Shown here: in pieces, positions 28,341-36,744 of the stretch
How the letters are laid out: each line of letters opens with the position of its first letter
Numbering within the stretch: position 1 is the stretch's first letter
From: Thermoflexales bacterium
GTDB lineage: Bacteria > Chloroflexota > Anaerolineae > J036 > Brachytrichaceae
Direction of reading: 5' to 3'
Length of the DNA stretch: 48,259 bases
Assembly (NCBI GenBank): GCA_019694215.1
Contig: JAIBCK010000014.1
Coordinates: 1 to 48,259, forward strand
Position numbers and translations under genes: made by a program
The notes under the pieces: generated by a model
Told to the model about the DNA's origin: nothing
Database searches by the model: none
What the model saw: the letters and a program-made list of their open reading frames with translations, nothing else

Positions 28341-29315
28341 TTAGTAGTTCACCCGCCGGCTGCCATACCATTGCTGGAAGATGGTGATGCCGAGGATGAC
28401 GGTGAAGAGCAGGAAGGCCAGCGCGGAGGCGTAGCCCGCACGCTGGAATTCATACATCTGCCGATAGGTCAGGATCGCCGCGGTGTTTGTCCCGTTGCGC
28501 CCCTGGGTCATGACCCAGATGTGATTGAAGGCCTTGAACGTGCCGATGATGGTCACCAGCGAGAGGAAGAACGTCGTCGGCGAGAGAAGCGGCCAGGTGA
28601 TGTTCTTGAACAGCTGCCAGTTCCCGGCGCCGTCGATCTTGGCCGCCTCGTACATCTCGTTCGGGATGTTGCCGAGGCCGCCCAGAAAGATCGTCGTGTC
28701 ATAGCCAACGAACACCCAGGTGGTGTAGATGATCACGGCGACCATGGCCAGGCTCGGCCCCGTCAGCCAGGACGGCAGTGGGATGCCGGCCGCCTGCCCG
28801 ATCAAGGTGAAGATCCCCTTGTCCTCGAGCAGCCACTTGAGCGGCGTGCCGCCCAGCGACTTGATGATGGCGTTGATCAGCCCTGCATCCGGGCTGAAGA
28901 GGCGCGCCCACACGGCCGCCGATGCCACGGTCGAGGTGATGTAGGGGAGGAACATCACCACGCGGAAGATCGCCCGCCCGCGCAGCTTCTGATACAGCAC
29001 CATCGCCAGCAGCAGCGCCAACCCGAGTTGGACGGGCACACTGATGAACGAGTAGGTGATCGTCGCGCCGAGCGACGACCACATGTCGCTGTCCGGCGCA
29101 AGCGCATTGGCGTAGTTGTCGAAGCCCACCCATTCACGGAAGATCACACGAAAGCTTGCCAGGCTGATCATGAAGCCGATGAGGACGGGGATAAGCGTAA
29201 AGAAAATCAGGGCCAGCAACGCAGGCGATAACATGCCATAGGCCAGCAACGCTTCGCGCGTCTTCTTGCTGAGGGTCGGCCGCTTTGTCGTTGCGGCAGG
29301 GATAATGCTCGCCAC
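28341..29315 (-). CDS. Carbohydrate ABC transporter permease (MalF type)
   Basis: 324 residues, six membrane helices, EAA loop EMYEAAKIDGAGNWQLFKNITWPLLSP. GTG start with GGAGGT 5 nt upstream. First gene of the transporter operon (MalF-type, MalG-type, then the binding lipoprotein). No ABC ATPase is encoded in the window, so a shared MsmK/UgpC-like ATPase elsewhere probably drives it. Confidence 0.93.
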   Translation of the reverse strand: MASIIPAATTKRPTLSKKTREALLAYGMLSPALLALIFFTLIPVLIGFMISLASFRVIFREWVGFDNYANALAPDSDMWSSLGATITYSFISVPVQLGLALLLAMVLYQKLRGRAIFRVVMFLPYITSTVASAAVWARLFSPDAGLINAIIKSLGGTPLKWLLEDKGIFTLIGQAAGIPLPSWLTGPSLAMVAVIIYTTWVFVGYDTTIFLGGLGNIPNEMYEAAKIDGAGNWQLFKNITWPLLSPTTFFLSLVTIIGTFKAFNHIWVMTQGRNGTNTAAILTYRQMYEFQRAGYASALAFLLFTVILGITIFQQWYGSRRVNY

Positions 29316-29392
29316 TCACCACCTCCAGGGACGATGTTTCGATTGTGCGCGGTGCGCGCGTTTTCGACGCGTTGCCCAAATGGGCCGTCAGG

Positions 29393-29420
29393 ATTCTACC
29401 CCAGCGCCCGTCACCGGCAA
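29393..29420 (-). promoter_or_regulatory. Promoter of the sugar ABC operon
   Basis: TAGAAT at 29393-29398 with TTGCCG at 29415-29420, 16 nt apart, on the minus strand. The leader to the GTG start is about 75 nt. The rest of the gap to 29488 holds only the terminator of the protease gene. Confidence 0.5.
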
Positions 29421-29452
29421 AGGGGGTTGCGGGCCTCCGTCCTCGAAAAACA

Positions 29453-29482
29453 CAACGGCGCGGATTGATCTCCGCGCCGTTG
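29453..29482 (-). terminator. Intrinsic terminator of the C25 protease gene
   Basis: A perfect 12-bp stem (CAACGGCGCGGA and its complement) with a 6-nt loop, followed on the minus strand by GTGTTTTTCG. Confidence 0.85.
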
Positions 29483-29488
29483 ATTGAA

Positions 29489-32470
29489 TCAGCGTCGAAC
29501 CTGGGGTAGATAGGCTCTTCCGCTGCCCGCCCAGGAGTATGTCACCCTGACCTTTGTCAGCGGATCACCGAGCAGGAGATAGGTCCGGATCGAGTCCCCA
29601 CAGCACAGGTAGGCGTTGGTGAAGAGGTTGACATAGCCGTTCTGGATGGCTGGCCCGAGGCGGGTCTGGTTCGACGGGGTCGACCACAGCACGCCAAAGA
29701 ACCCGCGGGCCAGGAAGTCATGGCCGTGCGAGACACCCTTGCCCGCCGATCCCCACACGGCAATCGATCCGCCCGTGGTCGAGGCCACCAGCCGTTCGTC
29801 GATGGTCTGCGGATAGAACTGGCCGGGATACTGGAATGCCGAGGTGAGACAGGTCAGCTGCATCGAGACCGGCAGCTTGTTGCCGTTGCTCATCACGGGG
29901 TTGCCATAGAAATCGCCAAACGGATCGAAGTAGTTGATCAGCGCGTAGTTGGGATAGGCGGCCGTGGGGTCAGTGCCGGCAAGCTGCTGCGGGTTGCCGT
30001 GCCCGTTATAGGTCACCACGGCCGCCCCCTGGCTGTAAACGTTCAACGCGCGACTGTGCGCCGGGGTCGCGTATTGTTCGAAGCACGGGCTGTTTGGCAG
30101 GGTGGTCAAATACGGGTTGTAGTACGAGCAATTCTTGGTCAACCCGGGCGGCGTGATCCCGGGCACGGGGTCCCAGGGGTGGTTGGCGATCTTCTCCTGA
30201 TAGGTCGCGAAGTCGCCGCCAGCATCCTTGGCACCATTGGCTTCCTGGAAGTTGTCCGCCAGCCAGCCCAGCGTCTTGTTCCAGGCGTTGACGCTGGTGT
30301 CCGTTTCGTAGGTGGTGATCTTGCTTACCAGCGTCGTGAGCTCGTCAGTGCTGTTGGCGCTGAGGCGCCCCAGCCACATGTCCGGAAGCGCGTCGTTGAG
30401 CGGGTTGTCACCATCGAGCTGCACGTAACAGGTCTCACACGCCGTCTCGCCGCCATCCGAGTCCACGCTCATCAGGTAGGGCGGGATGAAGTTGGGGGAC
30501 ACGAAGGACTTGGCCAGCCGGTTGAAGGGGTCCATCGTGCCATCGCCGACCAGCACGGCGGCGATCGGTGCACGCGGCGTCCAGGTGGCTACAGCGTGCC
30601 GGAAGAAGTTGCGGATGGCGTGCGGGCCAACCATGCCAAAGCCGAAGACGTCATAGATCCGCGCGAGATCGACGACCTGCACGACATAGCCCTGGTTCTG
30701 GCGCAGGGTGGTCAGGGGCCCCAGGGGCGCCATCAGCCCTGCCGGGGAGATATAGATGACATCGGCGCTGCGCGGGGACGCCAGGTCATAGGCGCTGTTG
30801 CTTGCGACCGCCGGCGTCGATACGAAGCTCGGCCCGGCGACGATGAGGTGATGTTGGTCGGGGCCGGCCTGGGTCACCCCGTTGCTCGATTGAGCCAGCC
30901 GCGGCGCGTTCGGATCGGTGACATCAAAGATCGGCCAGGCCGCGTTGTAGCTGGCCAGCGGATAGGTGCGCACGAGATCGGGCCGGGTGTAGAAGTCCCC
31001 ACCGCCGCCGGACACATTGAGGTCGACGGGGCGCTCCCAGAACACCTTGTCGATCAAAACCTTCGAGTATGTGCTCGTCAGGCTGAACAGGGCCTGGCCG
31101 CCGGAGGCGGTCATCGCAAAGGCAAGTGTGGCGGGGTTTGTGCTCGTCCACCCAGTTGTCTGAGAGGCGCCATTGGTCTGCGCATTCAGATAGTGCTGAT
31201 AGCCAAAAGTCCCCTGCAGCGTGACGGTGAGCAGCGAGCTGCCCGCCACGGCGGGCATGCGGGTCGGCGTGGAGACGGACACGGTGTAGACGGAACCCAC
31301 ATAGCCTGCGGTGAGTTGGCCGTAGAACCAGTGATCGCCATCGGTACCAGCCTGGATGGAACGGTAGTCGAGCGGCACATACCAGCTGCCGCGTTCGAGG
31401 CCGTAGCCGGCGCCGGCTGCGGGCGAGGCGGGTGGCTGCAAGTTGACGGTCGCCATGCGCGCGCCGTCAATGGCAGGGTCGACCGACATCCAGTACACCG
31501 TGCTCTGGTTGTAGCGGTCGCCAACAGTTGGCGCGTACCATAGGAAGTCATCGCCAGCGTCGAGGATGCCGGGGGAGGTGCCGCCGTCGCGGAAGAAGAG
31601 CGGGACCTCGATGCCAAGAAGGAAAAGTCGCACCCGGTTCGGGTTAATCGTCGCGAGGCTGTTGCCGAGCGGACTGAGCGCGCTGCCTGAGATGCGCTGC
31701 ATGCCGGCCTGCACAACGGTGATCTTCAGCGCAGTCGTGTTCGCGAGCGGATTGATTGCGTAGGCCTCGGCCACGAAAGGGGCGGCCAAGCCTTCTGTCG
31801 CGACGGCCGTCTTGACCCGGCTCTCCGCATCAAATGGTGAGCGGCTTGTGTCCAACGGTTTTACGCCACTCACATAGCCTTCGACGCGCGTCGCAATGCG
31901 CGTTTCGCCCTTTTCGTTCCGATAGATCGGGCTCATGGCGACGACCACGATGGTCTGCCCGCGCTGGATGGCGCTGTGCGAAATCAGCAAGGGCAGGTCG
32001 GGCAGGTTGATCTCCCGGGTCTCGGCCAGGTTGGGATAGGTCTCGCCGGTGAGGGGCTCGCTGGGAACCTCGGTCCGGACGGGTGAGAGCTCGCCCGTGA
32101 ACGGAGCATCCTCGACGACGCTGAGGTGGACGGCCGGTGCCACGGCACCCGTTGCTTCGAGCGCGGTGAACTTCACCGGGAGCTCGGCCCCCCCCAGGGT
32201 GCCCAGGGCCCAGTCAGTGATGTCACGCACAGTGGATTTGCCATCCGGGGTTCGAGCCTCCTGGCCGCGCCAGGCAAAGCTCACGGTGTCGCCCGTTTGC
32301 AGGACGGTGACGGGCTGCAGGAGGGGTGCGACGTCATCGGGACGCGGTGCAGCACCGGGGCTCGCAGATTGGACGAGCCCGGTTGGCAGGAGGCTGGCGG
32401 CCAGAGCCGCCGCAATGGCGACCCGGCGAAGGTTGATTCGCCGGACACGTGCAAGATTAAGGTGATTCAT
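29489..32470 (-). CDS. Secreted gingipain-like peptidase, C25 family
   Basis: 993 residues from ATG 32470. A signal peptide (LRRVAIAAALAASLLPTGLVQS) is followed by about 500 residues of beta-rich propeptide-like and lectin-like sequence. The C25 catalytic domain starts near residue 540 (SADVIYISPAGLM), contains VLVGDGTMDPFN, the catalytic His in TYNGHGNPQQL (about 820) and the catalytic Cys in MQLTCLTSAF (about 871). It should be an extracellular cysteine protease. The C-terminus ends SGRAYLPQVRR without the T9SS domain of Bacteroidota gingipains, so secretion is by another route, and the short hydrophobic-basic end resembles tails I have seen on other Chloroflexota exported proteins. Single gene with its own terminator. 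Confidence 0.88.
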   Translation of the reverse strand: MNHLNLARVRRINLRRVAIAAALAASLLPTGLVQSASPGAAPRPDDVAPLLQPVTVLQTGDTVSFAWRGQEARTPDGKSTVRDITDWALGTLGGAELPVKFTALEATGAVAPAVHLSVVEDAPFTGELSPVRTEVPSEPLTGETYPNLAETREINLPDLPLLISHSAIQRGQTIVVVAMSPIYRNEKGETRIATRVEGYVSGVKPLDTSRSPFDAESRVKTAVATEGLAAPFVAEAYAINPLANTTALKITVVQAGMQRISGSALSPLGNSLATINPNRVRLFLLGIEVPLFFRDGGTSPGILDAGDDFLWYAPTVGDRYNQSTVYWMSVDPAIDGARMATVNLQPPASPAAGAGYGLERGSWYVPLDYRSIQAGTDGDHWFYGQLTAGYVGSVYTVSVSTPTRMPAVAGSSLLTVTLQGTFGYQHYLNAQTNGASQTTGWTSTNPATLAFAMTASGGQALFSLTSTYSKVLIDKVFWERPVDLNVSGGGGDFYTRPDLVRTYPLASYNAAWPIFDVTDPNAPRLAQSSNGVTQAGPDQHHLIVAGPSFVSTPAVASNSAYDLASPRSADVIYISPAGLMAPLGPLTTLRQNQGYVVQVVDLARIYDVFGFGMVGPHAIRNFFRHAVATWTPRAPIAAVLVGDGTMDPFNRLAKSFVSPNFIPPYLMSVDSDGGETACETCYVQLDGDNPLNDALPDMWLGRLSANSTDELTTLVSKITTYETDTSVNAWNKTLGWLADNFQEANGAKDAGGDFATYQEKIANHPWDPVPGITPPGLTKNCSYYNPYLTTLPNSPCFEQYATPAHSRALNVYSQGAAVVTYNGHGNPQQLAGTDPTAAYPNYALINYFDPFGDFYGNPVMSNGNKLPVSMQLTCLTSAFQYPGQFYPQTIDERLVASTTGGSIAVWGSAGKGVSHGHDFLARGFFGVLWSTPSNQTRLGPAIQNGYVNLFTNAYLCCGDSIRTYLLLGDPLTKVRVTYSWAGSGRAYLPQVRR

Positions 32471-32631
32471 CGTTTTCAGGCATCCCACAGCCTACCCCAA
32501 CGCGCGATCCCCCACAGACGCGCCCACACACGACAGGATCAGACTACGTGTTCATTATCGAGGGCACTCTCTATTTGTGGCCAATGGTCGGTTGACAACG
32601 CCAGGAACGCCCAAAATTGACATAACAAAAA

Positions 32632-32663
32632 AGAGCGGACACACACGGCTGTGTGCCCGCTCT
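32632..32663 (-). terminator. Intrinsic terminator of the LPPTG protein gene
   Basis: Stem AGAGCGG/CCGCTCT plus CACAC/GTGTG after one mismatch, 6-nt loop, followed on the minus strand by TTTTTTG. It lies in the 247-nt gap that also holds the 5' region of the protease gene. Confidence 0.88.
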
Positions 32664-32717
32664 GAGAATTATGTAATGCCGACGGGTTCGGACCGCGACC
32701 GGCTTGCCGTGAACGGC

Positions 32718-33113
32718 CTAGTGCGTCTTGCGCCGCGACGCGAGCAGCAGACCGGCACCACCGCTGGCCAGGGCGGCCGCAATCAGCGCCACGCCGGAGC
32801 CCGGAATGCTGTCCGGCAGACCGGTCGGCGGCAGCACCACGATCTTGGTTGGCGTGGCCGTGGGCGTCGGCGTTGGCGGGACGACGGTATTGGGCGGAGA
32901 CGTCGGCGGGGGCGGTGTTTGGGTCGGCACCGGCGTCTTGGTCGGTGTCGCCGTGGCCGGGGGCGGGAGCGTGAAGGTCGGTGTTTCCTGCGGGCTGTTC
33001 GTCGAGGCCTCCGCGGACGAGCCTCCCGTCATGGCCGTGGCCGCCATCGTGAGTGCGAGCGCGACGAGCAGTGCGCCAACGATTCGCACAACGTTAGTAG
33101 TTGTCGTCTTCAT
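32718..33113 (-). CDS. Small surface protein with LPPTG-like C-terminal anchor
   Basis: 131 residues from ATG 33113. Signal peptide MKTTTTNVVRIVGALLVALA with cleavage near AEA, then about 55 residues of Pro/Thr-rich, repeat-like linker (TPTKTPVPTQTPPPPT), then LPPTG, a 20-residue hydrophobic helix and the basic tail SRRKTH. That is the layout of a sortase substrate, but almost nothing lies between signal and linker, so the mature protein would be a bare stalk. No sortase gene is in the window. It may instead be a simple membrane-anchored spacer. A strong terminator follows, and it is divergent from the DtxR-type regulator gene. Confidence 0.78.
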   Translation of the reverse strand: MKTTTTNVVRIVGALLVALALTMAATAMTGGSSAEASTNSPQETPTFTLPPPATATPTKTPVPTQTPPPPTSPPNTVVPPTPTPTATPTKIVVLPPTGLPDSIPGSGVALIAAALASGGAGLLLASRRKTH

Positions 33114-33166
33114 AGATTTTCCCTTTATCCCCCAAGAACGATGCGTAACTGATAGCACCATGATGA

Positions 33167-33180
33167 TACCTGCACAGGTA
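33167..33180. promoter_or_regulatory. Inverted repeat in the LPPTG/DtxR-family divergent promoter region
   Basis: TACCTG-CA-CAGGTA, a 14-bp inverted repeat located 40-55 nt upstream of the regulator start and 54-67 nt upstream of the LPPTG gene start. It could be an operator for the adjacent metal-type regulator. It is not a classical DtxR box, so this is only a candidate. Confidence 0.35.
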
Positions 33181-33207
33181 CCGCTGGCATGGCCCGATAT
33201 GATAACC

Positions 33208-33213
33208 TATGTT
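33208..33213 (+). promoter_or_regulatory. Leaderless -10 of the DtxR-family regulator gene
   Basis: TATGTT, 8 nt before ATG 33222. It lies inside the alternative longer reading frame that starts at 33189 and so supports the shorter protein. Confidence 0.5.
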
Positions 33214-33221
33214 CACGAGCC

Positions 33222-33938
33222 ATGAGGAATGAGGACACAGCGACGGAGCGTCGCCACCATGTTGCGACGGCGGGCGCGACCGACTTTTTGACCGAGACAC
33301 ACCTGGAAGGCCAGGAGCACGGGCGGGTGGCCTTGCGTGCGCTGGCGGGGCGTTTGTCCGTGTCGCCGCCTGCCGTTTCCCGCATGGCGCAGCGCATGGC
33401 CCGCCGGGGGCTGGTCAAACGTGAGGGGGCATGCGGGCTGGCGCTGACCGAGCAAGGTCTGCGCATTGCGATGCGTGCCCTGCGCAAGCGCCGCATCTTC
33501 GAGGTTTTTCTGGTGCGTCAGCTCGGGTATGGCTGGCATGAAGTGTATCCGGTTGCTGCGCCCGTCAGCAACACGCTGGATGATGAGCTGGTTGAGCGGA
33601 TGTATCAACGTTTGGGGCACCCTGCGCGCTGCCCGCACGGGGATCCGATTCCCGGGTTGGATGGGAGCATTGCACAGCCTCCATCGCGCGCCCTTTCGGA
33701 GCTGGGGGAGGGCGAGCGCGGTGTGATCGGGCGGATTGGCTCTCACGACAGTGAAATGCTGCGCTATTTGAACTCGATCGGGATCCGGCCCGGCGTACCG
33801 CTTATGGTCGTTGCGCGCGCGCCGTTTTCGGGGCCGCTGCGAGCGCGTCTGGGCGAGGGCGACCACGCCTACGATCAGGCCCTGGGCGTTGAGCTGGCCT
33901 CGCGGGTGTGGGTCGAGCCGGCGAGTGCCTTCGCATAG
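33222..33938 (+). CDS. DtxR/MntR-family metal-dependent regulator with FeoA domain
   Basis: 238 residues. A winged helix (ALRALAGRLSVSPPAVSRMAQRM, then RRGLVKREGACGLALTEQGLRIA) is followed by a dimerisation segment (VYPVAAPVSNTLDDELVERM) with GHPARCPHGDPIPG, the C-x-x-H element typical of DtxR-family metal sites. The last 75 residues are a FeoA/SH3-like domain (LSELGEGERGVIGRIG ... LNSIGIRPGVPLMVVARAP). It should bind Fe2+ or Mn2+ and repress uptake genes or activate efflux. Natural targets here are feoAB and the Mn2+-linked ATPase, but no shared operator is seen. The gene is leaderless and its last 64 nt overlap the convergent glycosyltransferase gene. Confidence 0.88.
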   Translation: MRNEDTATERRHHVATAGATDFLTETHLEGQEHGRVALRALAGRLSVSPPAVSRMAQRMARRGLVKREGACGLALTEQGLRIAMRALRKRRIFEVFLVRQLGYGWHEVYPVAAPVSNTLDDELVERMYQRLGHPARCPHGDPIPGLDGSIAQPPSRALSELGEGERGVIGRIGSHDSEMLRYLNSIGIRPGVPLMVVARAPFSGPLRARLGEGDHAYDQALGVELASRVWVEPASAFA

Positions 33939-35077
33939 GCAGCCAGGGTCTCGTCGGCGACGCGCGACCAGCTGAAGCCCGCCGCGCGCGCCAGCCCGCG
34001 CCGTCGCAGGTCTGCGCGCAGGCCGGGATCTCGAAGGACGCTGGCCAACGATGTAGCCCAACCGTCGACGTCCAAGGCGTCGACGAGCAGCGCAGCATCA
34101 CCGACCGCCTCGGGCAACGAACTGGCGTTGCTGCAGACGACGGCGGCACCGGCCGCCATCGCTTCGAGCGGTGGCAGGCCGAAGCCTTCATACAGCGAGG
34201 GAAAGGCGAAACAGTCGCAGGCAGCCTGCCAAAGCGCCAGCTCCGCTTCCGGCACACGGCCAAGCACGACCACCGCATCGCGCAGGGTGGCGGAATTGGC
34301 TTCGTCCAACACGCCCTCGTAGTGCCAGGCCGCCGCACCCCCGAGATAGAGGCGGGCACCGGCCAGATCGGGCGCCGTGGCGCGCAGCCGCGCAAAGGCG
34401 CGCAGCAGCGTCGTCAGGTTCTTGCGCGGTTCGAGGCTGCCCAGATAAAACACCGCGCCAGGTTGCAGGCCCTTTGCAACCCGAAAGGCGGCGATGGCAT
34501 CCTGCGCCGGCGGTTTGTGATGAGCGTTTGGCGCAAGCAGGGTGACGTCAATCTTCTCCGCCGGCAGCCCGTACAGGCGCACCAGGTCGTCCCGGGTATG
34601 TGCGCTGATCGAGAGCACGCGCGTCGCGCGCCGGCTCGCCCAGCGCGTCATGGCAGTCAGATAGGTCCGGTTCACCCACTTGTGCGTTTGCGCAGCGGTG
34701 ATGAAGCTCAGGTCGTACACCGTCAGCACGCTTGGTCCTCGCCAGGCCCGGGGCAGCGCAAAGGCCAGCCCGTGATATAGCCGCGCACCAAACCTGCGCG
34801 CCACGCGGGCGCTCTCGGTCTGCTCGGTCCAGATTCGCGCATACGGCGATTCGGTCGAGCGGGCCGCGGCGCGCACTTCGAAGCGGGGGCCAGGCGGCGG
34901 GGCTTCACCGAGGGCGCTGGGGGAGACGAGCGCCCACAACCGGTAGTCCAGCTCCGCCAACATCCGCGATTCCGCCAGGGCGGTCAGCAAGGACTTCGTA
35001 TAACGGTGAATGCCGGCCTGCCGGAAACCGGCCACGCCGCTCAAGAGGTAGGCACCCAACGCGATCCCGGTCGGCAT
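33875..35077 (-). CDS. GT4-family glycosyltransferase
   Basis: 400 residues. The N-terminal domain contains GVAGFRQAGIHRYTKSLL, and the C-terminal nucleotide-sugar domain contains LGSLEPRKNLTTLLRAFARL and the E-x7-E motif in YEGFGLPPLEAMAAG, with SNASSLPEAVGDAALLVD. It is a retaining, cytoplasmic transferase; acceptor and donor are unknown. TAGACT 8 nt before ATG 35077 makes it leaderless. It shares a 39-nt divergent promoter region with dinB and its 3' end is antisense to 64 nt of the regulator gene. Confidence 0.93.
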   Translation of the reverse strand: MPTGIALGAYLLSGVAGFRQAGIHRYTKSLLTALAESRMLAELDYRLWALVSPSALGEAPPPGPRFEVRAAARSTESPYARIWTEQTESARVARRFGARLYHGLAFALPRAWRGPSVLTVYDLSFITAAQTHKWVNRTYLTAMTRWASRRATRVLSISAHTRDDLVRLYGLPAEKIDVTLLAPNAHHKPPAQDAIAAFRVAKGLQPGAVFYLGSLEPRKNLTTLLRAFARLRATAPDLAGARLYLGGAAAWHYEGVLDEANSATLRDAVVVLGRVPEAELALWQAACDCFAFPSLYEGFGLPPLEAMAAGAAVVCSNASSLPEAVGDAALLVDALDVDGWATSLASVLRDPGLRADLRRRGLARAAGFSWSRVADETLAAYAKALAGSTHTREASSTPRA

Positions 35078-35085
35078 AGGCCGTC

Positions 35086-35091
35086 AGTCTA
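35086..35091 (-). promoter_or_regulatory. Leaderless -10 of the GT4 gene
   Basis: TAGACT on the minus strand, 8 nt before ATG 35077. The dinB -10 lies 13 nt away on the other strand, so the two promoters overlap. Confidence 0.5.
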
Positions 35092-35104
35092 CCCGGCGTG
35101 CTGG

Positions 35105-35110
35105 TAGCAT
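35105..35110 (+). promoter_or_regulatory. Leaderless -10 of dinB
   Basis: TAGCAT, 6 nt before ATG 35117, with no ribosome-binding site. I see no LexA-like palindrome. Confidence 0.5.
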
Positions 35111-35116
35111 GAACCC

Positions 35117-36280
35117 ATGGCGCGTCTCATCGCCCACGTCGATCTGGATGCCTTCTTCTGCGAGGTCGAAGCCCTGCGGCAGCCCACGCTGCGTGGCAAG
35201 GCCTACGCCGTCGCGGGCCGGCCCGACCAGCGCGGCGTGGTCGCCAGCGCCTCGTATCCCGCCCGCGCCCATGGCGTGCGCAGCGCCATGCCGACTGCGC
35301 AGGCGCTCCGGCTTTGTCCGGGTTTGATCGTTGTGCCGCCCTCGCACGGTGTGTATGGCACGCACTCGCGGCAGGTCATGGAGGTGCTGCGCGGCTATTC
35401 CAGTGACTTTGAGCAGATCTCCGTTGACGAGGCCTTTCTTGATCTGAGTGGTTTTCCCGAGGACCCCCACGCGCTCGGCCTCGAGATCCAGCGCCGCATC
35501 GCCGAGTCGTGCCAGCTGCCGGCCTCGCTTGGCCTGGCATCCTGCAAGCTGGTGGCCAAGATGGCCAGTGGCGAAGCCAAACCCAACGGGGTGCTGGTCG
35601 TCCCGGCGGGCGGGGAAGCGGCCTTTCTCGCCCCCATGCCCGTTGGCGCGTTGTGGGGCGTTGGCGCGGCCACCAGTGCCCGGCTCAAAGCGTTGGGCAT
35701 CGAGACCGTCGGCGCGCTGGCGAACACTGATCCGGCCATGCTCCGTGGCGTCTTTGGCAACCAGGCCAGCCAGGCGGTCGCCCGCGCGCGCGGCGTTGAT
35801 CTCTCCGAAGTTCGGGGCGGGCGCGAGCTCAAATCGGTCAGCGAGGAGCGCACCTTCACAAAGGACCTGGCGGATCATCATGCCTTGCACGCTGTGCTGG
35901 TCGCGTTGAGCGACGAGGTGGCGCGCCGCCTGCGCGACAACCATGTCTATGCCCGTACGATTCATCTCAAGTTGCGCTGGAGTGATTTCGAGACGATCAC
36001 CCGCCAGGTCACATTGAGCGCGCCGACGCATTTCGGGGAGGATATCCGCGCGGCCGTCGACGCCCTGTTTCGCGTGGCCTGGGCGCCCGGGCGCCGCGTG
36101 CGCCTGCTTGGGGTTGGCGCGAGCGGGCTGAGCGAAGGCGTGCAGGCAGATCTGTTCTCCGGTCAGGTCAACCCGTCGCGCGAGGCGCTGGCGCGCACCC
36201 TCGATGCGCTTCAGGAACGCTATGGCCGAGATGCGGTCGGGCGCGCGACGCTGCGCAAACGCAAGCCGCCAGCCCCCTGA
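35117..36280 (+). CDS. dinB: DNA polymerase IV (Y-family)
   Basis: 387 residues. Error-prone translesion polymerase. Metal-binding motifs HVDLDAFFCEVE and SVDEAFLDLSG are intact; ARAHGVRSAMPTAQA is the fingers region; PVGALWGVGAATSARLKALG is the helix-hairpin-helix thumb, and the little-finger domain ends in a basic tail KRKPP. No clear beta-clamp motif (QxxLF-like) is seen at the very end, although QADLFSG occurs earlier. Leaderless start. Its stop is 2 nt from the convergent UPF0114 gene stop. Confidence 0.96.
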   Translation: MARLIAHVDLDAFFCEVEALRQPTLRGKAYAVAGRPDQRGVVASASYPARAHGVRSAMPTAQALRLCPGLIVVPPSHGVYGTHSRQVMEVLRGYSSDFEQISVDEAFLDLSGFPEDPHALGLEIQRRIAESCQLPASLGLASCKLVAKMASGEAKPNGVLVVPAGGEAAFLAPMPVGALWGVGAATSARLKALGIETVGALANTDPAMLRGVFGNQASQAVARARGVDLSEVRGGRELKSVSEERTFTKDLADHHALHAVLVALSDEVARRLRDNHVYARTIHLKLRWSDFETITRQVTLSAPTHFGEDIRAAVDALFRVAWAPGRRVRLLGVGASGLSEGVQADLFSGQVNPSREALARTLDALQERYGRDAVGRATLRKRKPPAP

Positions 36281-36282
36281 TG

Positions 36283-36744
36283 TCAGTGCGCTTCGCCAAC
36301 CTTGTCGGATCGCTTTGAGAAAACAGCGAGGGCCAGGATCATCGCGGCGGAGGCCAAACCCTTGAAAAGGAGATCTTGCGTGTTCTTGATCTCCACGAGG
36401 GCCTCTAGAAACTTGATGGCGATGATCAGCGACACCACGTCCGCAAGCTTGCGTTTGAGCGCGCGCAGGTCGTGGATGGTCAGCCAGGCCGGCAGGGCCA
36501 ACTCCCCGCAGAAGAGTTCATACAGCCCGAGGGCGAACACGAGCAGGACGGTGCCCAGGAGGATGAGGTCCACCAGTTTGATGGTCTCGACCACGCTGGC
36601 GCTGACATCCGGGCCCGACAGGATGCCAATCACCAATGACACGGTGCTGATGGCCCCGCGCACAAACGTGGCGATGCTGAGCACGATCAGGGTGACGACC
36701 GCAATCAGGGTGATGTAGCGCGTGCGCTCCAGAAGGGTCTTCAT
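36283..36744 (-). CDS. UPF0114 (YqhA) family membrane protein
   Basis: 153 residues with three to four hydrophobic helices (about 12-35, 55-80, 105-125 and 130-145). FVRGAISTVSLVIGIL, VDLILLGTVLLVFALGLYELF and ALKRKLADVVSLIIAIKFLEAL are typical of UPF0114/YqhA. Function unknown. It is last in a four-gene overlapping operon; its ATG overlaps the stop of the preceding gene. Confidence 0.9.
   Translation of the reverse strand: MKTLLERTRYITLIAVVTLIVLSIATFVRGAISTVSLVIGILSGPDVSASVVETIKLVDLILLGTVLLVFALGLYELFCGELALPAWLTIHDLRALKRKLADVVSLIIAIKFLEALVEIKNTQDLLFKGLASAAMILALAVFSKRSDKVGEAH

Noticed and set aside
29720-31543. A 607-residue plus-strand frame over the C25 protease gene
   Set aside because: It is a shadow of the minus-strand gene, whose catalytic His and Cys are in place.
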